This document shows positions 26,763-35,180 of a DNA stretch of 64,000 nt, one piece after another. Origin of the DNA: CAZQQN01 sp964595485 (GTDB taxonomy: Bacteria; Bacteroidota; Bacteroidia; CAILMK01; CAYYUA01); contig CAZQQN010000002.1 in assembly GCA_964595485.1 (NCBI GenBank), forward strand, positions 62,001 to 126,000, written 5' to 3'. A program made the position numbers and the translations under genes. The stretch's first letter is position 1, and each line of letters starts with the position of its first letter. The notes beneath the pieces are model-generated. The model was given only the letters and a program-made list of their open reading frames with translations, ran no database searches and was not told the origin of the DNA.

Positions 26763-27527
26763 ATGCTAAACAGGGTGTTGTCATTCACATTGCTTTTTTT
26801 GATGCTTGCCCTGGACGGTAAAAGCTTGGAGAATCCCGAGAACCTTTTTCAAAAAGCCAATCAGGCGTACAAGGATAAAGCGTTTGACGAAGCTATTCAG
26901 TTATACGATAGTTTGTATCAAGCTAGCTATTATTCACCCAATTTATTTTTCAACCTGGGCAATGCTTATTATAAAACTGATCAAATCCCGGAATCCATTC
27001 TATTTTATGAAAAGGCACAAAAAATAACCGGATACCGGGAGGATATTGCTCACAACCTTTCCCTGGCGCGTGAACAAATCCCTGACCGCGTGGAGGCAGA
27101 AACCCCTATTCTGTTGAAAAAGTGGTGGAATACTGCCATTCGTTACTTTAGCCCTTCGACATGGGGTGCCTTATCTATTCTTTTACTCTGGCTGTTTACT
27201 TTGGCTGTAGCGGGGTTTTTGTTTTTGAGAACACCTTGGTTGCAGCGATTAAGCCTTTTCATTGGTATATTAGGGCTTGTCCTTTGCGTAGGAACTTCCA
27301 TAATAACTTTTAAGCGCCACCAATATACCATTAGGGCTAACAAGGGTGTCATATTTTCTCCGAGTGTATACGTAAAAAGTGCCCCTGATAAGGATAGTAA
27401 GGAGTTATTTATCTTGCATGGTGGTACAAAAGTAGCCCTGCATGATAAGTTGGAAAACTGGCTAAAGGTAGAATTAGCGGATGATAAAAAAGGATGGGTG
27501 AGAGCAAAAACCGTTAAGGTGATTTAG
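26763..27527 (+). CDS. batE: BatE, TPR and SH3-domain membrane protein
   Basis: The 254-residue protein has a signal peptide, TPR units at about 28-105 (FQKANQAYKDKAFDEAIQLY, FFNLGNAYYKTDQIPESILF), two membrane segments (about 132-152 and 157-178), and a bacterial SH3-like domain at about 190-254 (VKSAPDKDSKELFILHGGTKV, LENWLKVEL, GWVRAKTV). This plan matches BatE. It ends the operon and is convergent with murB, 37 bases apart. The SH3 domain may contact cell wall or a partner protein; that is inference. Confidence 0.86.
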   Translation: MLNRVLSFTLLFLMLALDGKSLENPENLFQKANQAYKDKAFDEAIQLYDSLYQASYYSPNLFFNLGNAYYKTDQIPESILFYEKAQKITGYREDIAHNLSLAREQIPDRVEAETPILLKKWWNTAIRYFSPSTWGALSILLLWLFTLAVAGFLFLRTPWLQRLSLFIGILGLVLCVGTSIITFKRHQYTIRANKGVIFSPSVYVKSAPDKDSKELFILHGGTKVALHDKLENWLKVELADDKKGWVRAKTVKVI

Positions 27528-27564
27528 CATTATCAGCATAGTCTTGATTTTTTCAAAAGGGTAT

Positions 27565-28614
27565 TTAAATGATGTTTACCTCTGGTTGAAGGTCGATGCC
27601 AAATTGATCTTTCACACCGGCTTTCACCTTCATTGCAAAGTTATATAGCTCCTTTCCTGTAGCCCCGCCATAATTGACGATCACAAGCGCTTGTTTTTCA
27701 TGCGTGCCTACCTGCCCCTCCCGATAACCCTTCATGCCCGCCTGCTCAATTAACCAACCTGCCGGAATCTTCATCTTTTCTTCTGAAAGTTCATAAAAAG
27801 GTATATCAGGATAAGCCTTCCTTAATACATCAAATTCCGACTTTTTAATGATTGGGTTCTTAAAAAAACTACCGGAGTTGCCAAGCTCATCCGGGTAAGG
27901 CAATTTTGAGCGGCGTATTTCTGAAACAAGTTGGTTAANNNNNNNNNNGCTAATGGTTTTGATGGAAGGGTTTTGGAGGCCTTTCTCAGCAATGGCTTTT
28001 TGAAGAGCACCATAAGAGGTGTTAATGACGGGATTTTTGGTCAGGGATAAAGTGACAGATACAATCAGGTATTCGCCTTTTAGTTGTCCTTTAAAGACGC
28101 TATGCCGATAACCGAACTCACAAGCTTCACGATCAAAGGTTTCAAGTTTAAAGGTTGAGAGGTTTAAAGCTTCAAGCGAAACAAAAACGTCTTTTAACTC
28201 AGCGCCATAGGCACCAATATTTTGAATAGGGGCGGCCCCTACCTTACCGGGAATCAGGGACAAATTTTCGATTCCACCCCAGTTTCTTTCTACAGCAAAC
28301 GCTACTAATTGGTGCCAGTTTTCGCCTGCATAAATTTTAACAGTTACCGTTTCTGTTGTTTCTGCCAATACTTCTTTCCCTTTTATTTCATTCAGGACAA
28401 CCAAGCCATTATAATTCCCCGTTAATAGAATGTTACTACCATCCCCTAAAACCAAGTAGGGAAGCCCTTTAATCGTTGGATCTCGAAAAAGTTGTTTCGC
28501 CCCATTTAGAGACTGGATTTTGGCTAAATAACCAGCTTTGGCTTTTACCCAAAATGTATTGTAAGGATAGAGCTCCGCATTGGATTGAATAATATATGAA
28601 GGTTGATTGGACAT
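27565..28614 (-). CDS. murB: UDP-N-acetylenolpyruvoylglucosamine reductase MurB (contains ten N)
   Basis: MurB reduces the enolpyruvyl group to form UDP-MurNAc with FAD and NADPH. Typical blocks are LGDGSNILL near 55-63, LSLIPGKVGAAPIQNIGAYG near 122-141, and the catalytic-Ser region GNSGSFFKNP. Ten N (27939-27948) fall in the codons just before NQLVSEIRRSKLP; the frame continues on both sides and the length of the blank fits homologues, so the gene itself is probably intact. The start is set at the ATG at 28614; a TTG directly before it gives no benefit. Length is about 349 residues, as usual for type I MurB. Confidence 0.93.
   Translation of the reverse strand: MSNQPSYIIQSNAELYPYNTFWVKAKAGYLAKIQSLNGAKQLFRDPTIKGLPYLVLGDGSNILLTGNYNGLVVLNEIKGKEVLAETTETVTVKIYAGENWHQLVAFAVERNWGGIENLSLIPGKVGAAPIQNIGAYGAELKDVFVSLEALNLSTFKLETFDREACEFGYRHSVFKGQLKGEYLIVSVTLSLTKNPVINTSYGALQKAIAEKGLQNPSIKTISXXXXNQLVSEIRRSKLPYPDELGNSGSFFKNPIIKKSEFDVLRKAYPDIPFYELSEEKMKIPAGWLIEQAGMKGYREGQVGTHEKQALVIVNYGGATGKELYNFAMKVKAGVKDQFGIDLQPEVNII
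27939..27948. other. assembly gap or masked bases (10 N)
   Basis: Ten unresolved bases inside murB. The reading frame is kept across them. Confidence 0.99.
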
Positions 28615-28746
28615 CAATGCGAAAATACGGGCTTAAAAACGAAAATCCTTTATTGTTAAAGATTTAGTGGAAGGGCTTTTTGATCAAAATCTGAGGCTAT
28701 TAGGTATGCTTGTTCAGGATTGCCTAATGATAATCCTTCAAAAGGT

Positions 28747-28778
28747 TTTGGTTAGCCCATAAACAACCAATATTTTTG
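28747..28778 (+). promoter_or_regulatory. promoter of the IscA-type gene
   Basis: TTTG at 28747-28750 is followed after 20 bases by TATTTTTG at 28771-28778, an exact TAnnTTTG. The start codon is 61 bases further on, leaving an A/T-rich leader of about 55 bases with no evident structure. Confidence 0.65.
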
Positions 28779-28839
28779 AACAAAATGAGAACCAACAGCA
28801 GTGTTTCTTGTTAAATTTTAAAATTAAAATAAGAACGTT

Positions 28840-29169
28840 ATGATTAATGTATCAGAACAAGCTAAAGATAAATTGATTGAATTCAAGAACCAGCAAGGTT
28901 ATGATGAGTCCTATTTCGTAAGGGTGGCCGTTCAAGGTGGTGGCTGCTCCGGATTATCCTATTATTTGGATTTTGATAATCAAGAAAAGGAAGGCGACCA
29001 GGAATTTGATGCTGGTAATGGTATGAAAGTGGTTGTCGATATGAAAAGCTACCTTTATCTCCATGGTACAGAGCTTCAGTTTTCGGATGGCTTGAATGGT
29101 AAAGGATTTCAATTTCACAATCCTAATGCAAGTAGGACATGCGGCTGTGGAGAAAGTTTTGCTGTATAA
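28840..29169 (+). CDS. iron-sulfur cluster assembly accessory protein, IscA/SufA/ErpA family
   Basis: The 109-residue A-type carrier protein delivers or scaffolds Fe-S clusters. The three ligand cysteines are Cys36 in GGGCSGLSY and Cys101 and Cys103 in the closing TCGCGESF. The gene has its own promoter and is followed by a strong terminator, so it is a single-gene transcript. No other suf or isc genes are in the window. Which of the A-type subgroups it belongs to cannot be resolved by eye. Confidence 0.94.
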   Translation: MINVSEQAKDKLIEFKNQQGYDESYFVRVAVQGGGCSGLSYYLDFDNQEKEGDQEFDAGNGMKVVVDMKSYLYLHGTELQFSDGLNGKGFQFHNPNASRTCGCGESFAV

Positions 29170-29200
29170 CTTCGAACCTATCATGCTTAAGTTAAAATAA

Positions 29201-29227
29201 AAGAAGGGACAGTAGGTCCCTTTTTTT
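29201..29227 (+). terminator. intrinsic terminator after the IscA-type gene
   Basis: Seven perfect pairs (29204-29210 with 29216-29222) extend to ten with one G-T pair, around a loop of AGTAG, followed by a T-run to 29227. It begins 32 bases after the stop codon. Confidence 0.85.
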
Positions 29228-29273
29228 ATGTCCTCGAGAAAACTCAAAAAACCCTTTTGATAATTAAATGGTT

Positions 29274-30812
29274 TTACCCCGCCCAGTCTTCTCTATCCAG
29301 GCTTCTAAAATGAATGGCCTCTGCTAAGTGTTCAACTTCTATAGAATCAGAACCTGCTAAATCTGCAATAGTTCGGGACACTTTAAGAATCCTGTCATAA
29401 GCTCTGGCAGAAAGGCTTAGTTTTTCCATAGCCGCTTTCAGAAGGTTTTGGCCGGCCTGGGATATTTGGCAAATATTCCGCACTTGCTTAGTAGCCATGT
29501 GGGCATTCGTAAAAATGCCTTCATTTTCCTTAAAGCGGTTTTCTTGGAGGTTTCTGGCACTAACCACCCTGCTGCGTACTTGCTCGCTGGTTTCAGCCTC
29601 TTGCTCTGAGCTAAGCTCCTCAAAATCGACCGGCGTTACTTCAATGTGAATATCAATGCGATCCAGTAGTGGGCCTGATATTTTGTTCAAATATTTCTGA
29701 ACGACTCCTGAGGAACAAACACATTCCTTATCCGGGTGATTGTAGTAACCACATGGGCATGGGTTCATGGAAGAAACAAGCATAAAACTAGCCGGGTAAT
29801 CCACTGTGAATTTAGCCCTCGAAATACTAACCCGTCCTTCTTCCATTGGTTGCCGCAATACTTCCAGTACAGTTCTCTTGAATTCAGGCAGTTCATCCAG
29901 AAACAATACCCCATTATGGGCAAGAGAGATTTCCCCGGGTTGTGGCATGCCGCCGCCTCCAACTAAAGCTACATCGCTAACTGTGTGATGGGGCGACCGA
30001 AATGGACGGCTTGCAACAAGTGACGTATTGGCGGGTAACTGGCCTCCAACGGAATGGATTTTGGTTGTTTCCAGAGCTTCGTAAAGATTAAGAGGCGGTA
30101 AAATGGTTGGTATCCGCTTGGCTAACATGGTTTTACCAGATCCAGGCGGACCTACCAGTATAATATTGTGGCCACCTGCTGCGGCTATTTCCAGGGCGCG
30201 CTTAATGTTTTCCTGGCCTTTGACATCAGCAAAGTCAATCACATGATGACTTTGTTGCTCGTAAAACTCATCACGTGTTTGCACATGCGTTTTTTCGACC
30301 TGGCTTTCCCCTTCAAAAAAATCAATAGCATCTCTGATATGGCTAATACCATATACGGCAAGGTCATCAACGATAGCCGCTTCTCGGGCATTTTCCTTGG
30401 GTACCAGCATTCCTTTGAAGCCCTCTTTCCTGGCCTGGATAGCAATAGGCAGTGCTCCTTTGATGGGTTTGACTTCCCCATCAAGGGAAAGTTCTCCCAT
30501 TATTATATAATCACCGAGGTTATCGGGCGTAAGCTGTTCAGAAGCAGCCAGAATTCCTAAAGCTATAGGCAGGTCATAATCAGAACCCTCTTTTTTAATA
30601 TCTGCAGGGGCCATGTTAACAACGATCTTTTTACGGGTGAACTTGTAATCATTGTTTTTGATGGCTCCTTCAATCCTTTGCAAGCTCTCTTTAACCGCAC
30701 TATCAGGCAAACCCACAATGAAATAATCCGTTCCGGCGCTAACATCTACTTCAATGGTTATAGTTTGGGCATCAATACCAAAGACAGCACTTCCATAAGA
30801 TTTGACGAGCAT
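29274..30812 (-). CDS. YifB/ComM-family Mg-chelatase-like AAA+ ATPase
   Basis: The 512-residue protein has an N-terminal Lon-protease-like domain (about 1-165), then an AAA+ module with Walker A GPPGSGKT near 220-227 and Walker B LFLDELPE near 305, and a C-terminal helical part. The Cys-rich block CPCGYYNHPDKECVCS near 355-370 is a family hallmark. In naturally competent bacteria the homologue ComM is a branch-migration helicase that aids integration of incoming DNA; here the role is by family. It stands alone, convergent with the IscA-type gene. Confidence 0.93.
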   Translation of the reverse strand: MLVKSYGSAVFGIDAQTITIEVDVSAGTDYFIVGLPDSAVKESLQRIEGAIKNNDYKFTRKKIVVNMAPADIKKEGSDYDLPIALGILAASEQLTPDNLGDYIIMGELSLDGEVKPIKGALPIAIQARKEGFKGMLVPKENAREAAIVDDLAVYGISHIRDAIDFFEGESQVEKTHVQTRDEFYEQQSHHVIDFADVKGQENIKRALEIAAAGGHNIILVGPPGSGKTMLAKRIPTILPPLNLYEALETTKIHSVGGQLPANTSLVASRPFRSPHHTVSDVALVGGGGMPQPGEISLAHNGVLFLDELPEFKRTVLEVLRQPMEEGRVSISRAKFTVDYPASFMLVSSMNPCPCGYYNHPDKECVCSSGVVQKYLNKISGPLLDRIDIHIEVTPVDFEELSSEQEAETSEQVRSRVVSARNLQENRFKENEGIFTNAHMATKQVRNICQISQAGQNLLKAAMEKLSLSARAYDRILKVSRTIADLAGSDSIEVEHLAEAIHFRSLDREDWAG

Positions 30813-30982
30813 AACATTTCATTTATGAACAATATTGAAAAATTTATTCGAGCAAATTACTTCGTACCTAATGTTAAAAAAGACGCTATTTGTGAGGAAC
30901 TTAAGTAGTCAAAAACCATTTTCTTGGCTTTAAAAATTGGCTTTGCCCAAACTAAATTAGCATAATTTTAGTTAATTACCGA
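30813..30982. other. divergent intergenic region, YifB to YqgE
   Basis: This 170-base AT-rich gap separates two divergent genes and should hold both promoters, but no exact TAnnTTTG stands out. An imperfect inverted repeat, AACTAAATT (30950-30958) and AATTTTAGTT (ending at 30972), lies 10 bases before the yqgE start. It could be an operator or chance in AT-rich DNA. Confidence 0.35.
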
Positions 30983-31612
30983 ATGATAAATAAGCCTAAT
31001 ACAGTTGACAAAAATGAAAAAAGACTTATGATTGACTTTAGCAAGTTAGAACACAGGCAAGAGGAACCCGGGCCGGGGAAGTTATTAATATCAGATCCTT
31101 TTTTACCGGATCCCAATTTTAACCGTACCGTTGTGTTACTTACTGAACACAAACCCCGGGTTGGTTCAATAGGCTTTGTGCTAAACAAAACAGCTGAATA
31201 TAAATTACATGAGGTCGTTGATTTTGACATACCAAATGATATTACATTGTATACGGGTGGGCCGGTACAGCCAGACACCCTTCACTTAGTTCACAAAAAC
31301 AAGGGCTTAGGCGAGCCTGATATGAAAATTATGGATGGAGTTTATTGGGGGGCTAACTTTGAGGCACTTAAACTCATGTTAGAAAACAACACCATTAATC
31401 CAGAGGAATGCCGGTTTTTCCTGGGCTACTCAGGCTGGGGAGAGGAACAATTGGAGCAGGAATTAGACCGTAAAAGCTGGATTGTTACCAGTGCCAACGA
31501 GGATATTATATTTTCTGAGAACACGGACCAAATGTGGCAAGCAGTAATGAAAGCGATGGGTGGTAATTTTACCCTACTTGCTAACTCTCCCGAGGATCCT
31601 CAGTGGAATTGA
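30983..31612 (+). CDS. YqgE/AlgH family protein
   Basis: The 209-residue protein matches the YqgE/AlgH family with GKLLISDPFLPDPNFNRTVVLL near 30-51, GSIGFVLNKTA and GGPVQPDTLHLVH in order. The family is widespread, structurally known, and without an agreed function. An internal ATG at 31028 (MIDFSKLEHRQ) would give a 194-residue form closer to many homologues, so the first 15 residues are doubtful. Its last 32 bases overlap the 3' end of the convergent polysaccharide gene, so the two mRNAs are complementary at their ends. Confidence 0.9.
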   Translation: MINKPNTVDKNEKRLMIDFSKLEHRQEEPGPGKLLISDPFLPDPNFNRTVVLLTEHKPRVGSIGFVLNKTAEYKLHEVVDFDIPNDITLYTGGPVQPDTLHLVHKNKGLGEPDMKIMDGVYWGANFEALKLMLENNTINPEECRFFLGYSGWGEEQLEQELDRKSWIVTSANEDIIFSENTDQMWQAVMKAMGGNFTLLANSPEDPQWN

Positions 31613-33098
31613 TCTGATCTGGCAGAGAATGATCAGATTCCGGGTGTTTAGTTGCTTCAAAATATACCATTGGCTTGTTGTAGTAAGTGTCCAACGCTAC
31701 CAAAATGGCAATAAAAGCCCAAAAAGGCACTGATGCCTTATCGTAATTGAGAAAGTTATTTAAAAAACCGTGCGTAAAGTAAGTTAGTAGACAGAGTAAG
31801 ATAGCCAAAGCCGTAATTCGAACGGTTTCATTCTTTCCGTGGTAGTATAGCCTCATCCCGATGTAGATGGTCATCAGCATCAAGGCAACTTTTGATAGCA
31901 TACCTAAAAAACCGTATTCTGCAAGCGGTCCTAAGTATTCACTATGCGCATTGCCTACATCGCCAAAATTGGTGGAGATTCTGGTACGTTGGTATTCTCG
32001 CTGGAAAGGCGCATATTGAAACTGGTAAGTCCCAGGCCCAAAACCAAAGACAGGCCGCTCCTTAAACATCCTGTAGGCTGAATTCCAACGATTGATACGC
32101 TCTTTATTGCTGTGGTCATTGGTTATATTGTATATAGATTTGACGTTTTCGGCAAGGCCTGAAGCAGAGGTCGCTTCATTTTCCTGGAAGAAAATCATGA
32201 TTTGGGTCCAGAAAATCAGCACTAAACTTACAGCGGCTACCACTGAGATAATAAGCGTTCGGAATCTTACCCTTAACCAAAAGATAATGAACCCAGCAAA
32301 TGCTAAGACTACGCTTAACCACGCTGCTCGGCTAAAAGAAAGGAATAAGCCCACTAAAAAGATCGGAGTTAGAATAGCGGCAAGGAGCCTTAATGTATTA
32401 CCATTCCCGAAAGGCTTTTTTCTTAGAAAAAAAGTAATAACAACCGGTGTAAATAATGCAACAGTAGCACCATAAATGGTATGGTCCTTGAAAAATGGCT
32501 TGGCTGCTAAGTGAGAAGTACTCCTCTCAAGCCCTAAAGCCGCATGATTCAAAACTGTGTATATAATCACCAAAGATAAACTAATGATGAAAAGCCAAAG
32601 GAATTTTTTGATGTTATGGTAATTTCGAAAAATATCCAGGGCTAAGAAATAAAATACTACTATGTACCAAAACCTTGACAAGAAGAACTTAAAAGAAATA
32701 AATGGCATGAGAGACGTGAAGCAGGCAAAAAACATCCAAATGAAATGAATCAGGATAATAATGGTTAATGGATGTTTGATTACACGTTTATCAATATTGG
32801 GACTTAATATTTGCTGAAGCACATAAAGAGCCATTAGTGACCAAATAAGGGGCTCTGTAGGGAAAGCCATAGAAAGCTTATCACCAAGGATCAGGATATA
32901 ACTTAAAGGGGTTATAAAAACAATAGCGAAAAAGAGGAATTCAGGTTTCCTAACAAGGAGAAAAAACAAACCTGCAATGATCGGTAAGCTTAATAAATGG
33001 TAAGTGCCGTTGACAGTTAAAATTATGTTTAGCAGAACATAAATGGATATCCCTGCTAAAACCATGTAGAACGTTAACCAACTATTCTGTCTCAACAC
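31581..33098 (-). CDS. O-antigen ligase/polymerase-type membrane protein (WaaL/Wzy family)
   Basis: The 505-residue protein has about ten to twelve membrane segments and the Wzy_C block with GFGPGTYQFQYAPFQ near 345-360 and NAHSEYLGPLAEYGFLGM near 378-395, the typical large periplasmic loop and following helix of O-antigen ligases and polymerases. It starts at GTG (33098) preceded by AAAGGATT. It probably polymerises or ligates a surface glycan built by the neighbouring genes. The direction of the cluster is wzx, sulfotransferase, wzz, then this gene. Its terminus overlaps yqgE by 32 bases. Confidence 0.85.
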   Translation of the reverse strand: MLRQNSWLTFYMVLAGISIYVLLNIILTVNGTYHLLSLPIIAGLFFLLVRKPEFLFFAIVFITPLSYILILGDKLSMAFPTEPLIWSLMALYVLQQILSPNIDKRVIKHPLTIIILIHFIWMFFACFTSLMPFISFKFFLSRFWYIVVFYFLALDIFRNYHNIKKFLWLFIISLSLVIIYTVLNHAALGLERSTSHLAAKPFFKDHTIYGATVALFTPVVITFFLRKKPFGNGNTLRLLAAILTPIFLVGLFLSFSRAAWLSVVLAFAGFIIFWLRVRFRTLIISVVAAVSLVLIFWTQIMIFFQENEATSASGLAENVKSIYNITNDHSNKERINRWNSAYRMFKERPVFGFGPGTYQFQYAPFQREYQRTRISTNFGDVGNAHSEYLGPLAEYGFLGMLSKVALMLMTIYIGMRLYYHGKNETVRITALAILLCLLTYFTHGFLNNFLNYDKASVPFWAFIAILVALDTYYNKPMVYFEATKHPESDHSLPDQINSTEDPRES

Positions 33099-33113
33099 CT
33101 AATCCTTTTAGCT

Positions 33114-34145
33114 TTATTCCTGCTCAGCGAACGATTCTTTGATGTAAGGCCATTTCTCATAAATGTTGAGGAAAACAAAGGTGATTAAAAAGGAACCAAT
33201 TAAAGCTAACACCAGGATCAATAATTTTTTGGGTTTAGCTTCTTCTCGATCCACCTGGGCTTTATCCAAAACATAAGTATTGGGGAGGTTATTCTTTACA
33301 TCCGCTTGAATTTTTTGATACTTAGCATGAAGATTGGTGATTTTTTCAGTGATATATATCATTTCTTCTAAGAGGGAATGATAAATGGGCCCATATTTTC
33401 CCACAGTATTCAGTTTATCCTCAATATCATTGATTAAACTGGTTCTGTCTGCCATTTTGGCCTCACCGAGTGATTCGGTAAGGGCTTCTGACTGGGCTTC
33501 AAATTCTACCAACCCTTTTTCACTTAATTTTTGGACGGAATCTGATACTTTGTTATAGCGCTTTTTTTGTTGCTTATATTTTTTCTTGACAATAGCCATA
33601 GTCTTTGAAGCCCGTTTGTATTTGATTTTTTCAACGAAAGAATCCAGCGCATTCACTACCTCATTGGCCATAATGGCAGCCTGTTTTGGATCTTTATCAA
33701 ATACTTCAACCTCTATGGCCATAAATTCGGTCTTTGTAAACACAAAATTGTTTTTGTATTTATTTTTAAATTTGACTAAAGGTTTATAACCTTCTTTGTC
33801 AATTTCGTAATGTTCGAGCAAGTTATATTTGTTGAGCAGATGGTTTTGCATGCGATTGGAGCGTAGGATCTCAAGGTATTTTTCTACTTGTTCTTCATTG
33901 CCATAATCCAGGTAGTCTTTATCGCCAGGGGTAAAGTCTCTCATAATTTCTGTTGAAAGGCTGTTCTGCGAGGTCGGATAAAAACTAGTGGTTGACTTAT
34001 AAACTGGATCAGTGACCAAAGGGCTTGCAAGAATATAGGCCAGTATAACAGCAACCAAACAAATACCAATAAAGTAATAAAGCCAACGATAAATGAAACG
34101 GATTACATTTAAGAAGTTTAAAGGCTCGCGACTGTAGTCTCTCAT
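33114..34145 (-). CDS. Wzz-type polysaccharide chain-length determinant protein
   Basis: The 343-residue protein has an N-terminal membrane segment near 23-45, a long helical periplasmic region with coiled-coil stretches (KTMAIVKKKYKQQKKRYNK near 185-200), and a C-terminal membrane segment near 308-328. This is the layout of polysaccharide co-polymerases that set glycan chain length. No Walker motif or tyrosine-kinase domain is attached. It starts 16 bases before the polymerase/ligase gene and probably shares its transcript. Confidence 0.82.
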   Translation of the reverse strand: MRDYSREPLNFLNVIRFIYRWLYYFIGICLVAVILAYILASPLVTDPVYKSTTSFYPTSQNSLSTEIMRDFTPGDKDYLDYGNEEQVEKYLEILRSNRMQNHLLNKYNLLEHYEIDKEGYKPLVKFKNKYKNNFVFTKTEFMAIEVEVFDKDPKQAAIMANEVVNALDSFVEKIKYKRASKTMAIVKKKYKQQKKRYNKVSDSVQKLSEKGLVEFEAQSEALTESLGEAKMADRTSLINDIEDKLNTVGKYGPIYHSLLEEMIYITEKITNLHAKYQKIQADVKNNLPNTYVLDKAQVDREEAKPKKLLILVLALIGSFLITFVFLNIYEKWPYIKESFAEQE

Positions 34146-34238
34146 GATAGCTCAGTTTTTTCTTTAGAAACCTCAAATTTCAAAAAAAAGCGCTGATTGA
34201 AAGGATAGCAATGTCCTTTTGTTTAAATTGATAGGGGG

Positions 34239-35180
34239 TTATGATAGCCATTCGCTAAGGTCTGTATTCAAAAGGTTTTCCGTTTTCCTGATATCTTCTC
34301 TATAGTAATCCAATAAAAAGGCCTTGGCTTCAGGGTGATCTTGAAGGGTTTCATTCGGTGTCTTCAAGTAAAATCCTTTTAGGGTTTGTTTAAGCTTTGA
34401 TGGTAACATGGCACCCAACCTCATTCGCAGCCCCCATTTATTCAACAATTCATTGATAAAGCTGAATCTCGGTACACCTGCGGTATTGTGATTTGATCCT
34501 GTATCAAATGGAAAGGAGGCCAGGGCTAAAAAATCGGTCAATTGATCGAGGGTTTCTTTAGGCTTTTGATAAAGGTCATCCTGGAAAATTATTTTGATTT
34601 GCTCACTATTAAAATGGTCGTAGTAACGCTTTAATTGTTCGTAATATAACCCCAATTCCAGGAATAACTCCGATATCCCCCAGCCTTTTTCAGGCTTATA
34701 TTGGTCCTCCTGTATGGCATCCATGAATGAGAGCGAAGTAAACCCAAATTTTAAAGCCATTAAGTAATGAGAATAGGCCCTTTCCAAAGGGTTCCTTAGA
34801 ACGGCAATAATTTTAGCCTCCGGAACAAATTGTTTAATGTTTTGGGCTGATTCTCTGGAATAAAGATACGTGGTACTGGCTTCCCCTTTTACCTGTTCAG
34901 GTTTCGCACCCTCGAATAGTTGTTTATATTGCTCTTCAGTTCTTACATAAGCTTCGAAAACGGGCTTAAGGGGTTTCTGGCTGAAATATTCATTTAAATC
35001 AATCACCACGTTATTGTAATACCGCTGGTTGAAATTTTCAGGCTTGATATCCGATGAGAAAAAATGCGGCTCTTTAATTGGGCTGAAAAAAATGCCGGGA
35101 TGCTGGCTAAGGTATTCAACCAAAGAAGTAGTGCCGGCTTTAGCCGCACCAATAATGAAAAAATCGGGATATAACCTCAT
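34239..35180 (-). CDS. PAPS-dependent sulfotransferase
   Basis: The 313-residue protein resembles the heparan-sulfate-type sulfotransferase domain family. The 5' phosphosulfate loop is GAAKAGTTSL at 11-20, and the 3' phosphate block is IIAVLRNPLERAYSHYLMAL near 123-143, both for binding PAPS. KEPHFFS near 36-42 is also typical. In the setting of wzx, wzz and polymerase genes it probably adds sulfate to the surface polysaccharide. No PAPS-synthesis gene is in the window. Its start overlaps the flippase gene by 4 bases. Confidence 0.88.
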   Translation of the reverse strand: MRLYPDFFIIGAAKAGTTSLVEYLSQHPGIFFSPIKEPHFFSSDIKPENFNQRYYNNVVIDLNEYFSQKPLKPVFEAYVRTEEQYKQLFEGAKPEQVKGEASTTYLYSRESAQNIKQFVPEAKIIAVLRNPLERAYSHYLMALKFGFTSLSFMDAIQEDQYKPEKGWGISELFLELGLYYEQLKRYYDHFNSEQIKIIFQDDLYQKPKETLDQLTDFLALASFPFDTGSNHNTAGVPRFSFINELLNKWGLRMRLGAMLPSKLKQTLKGFYLKTPNETLQDHPEAKAFLLDYYREDIRKTENLLNTDLSEWLS

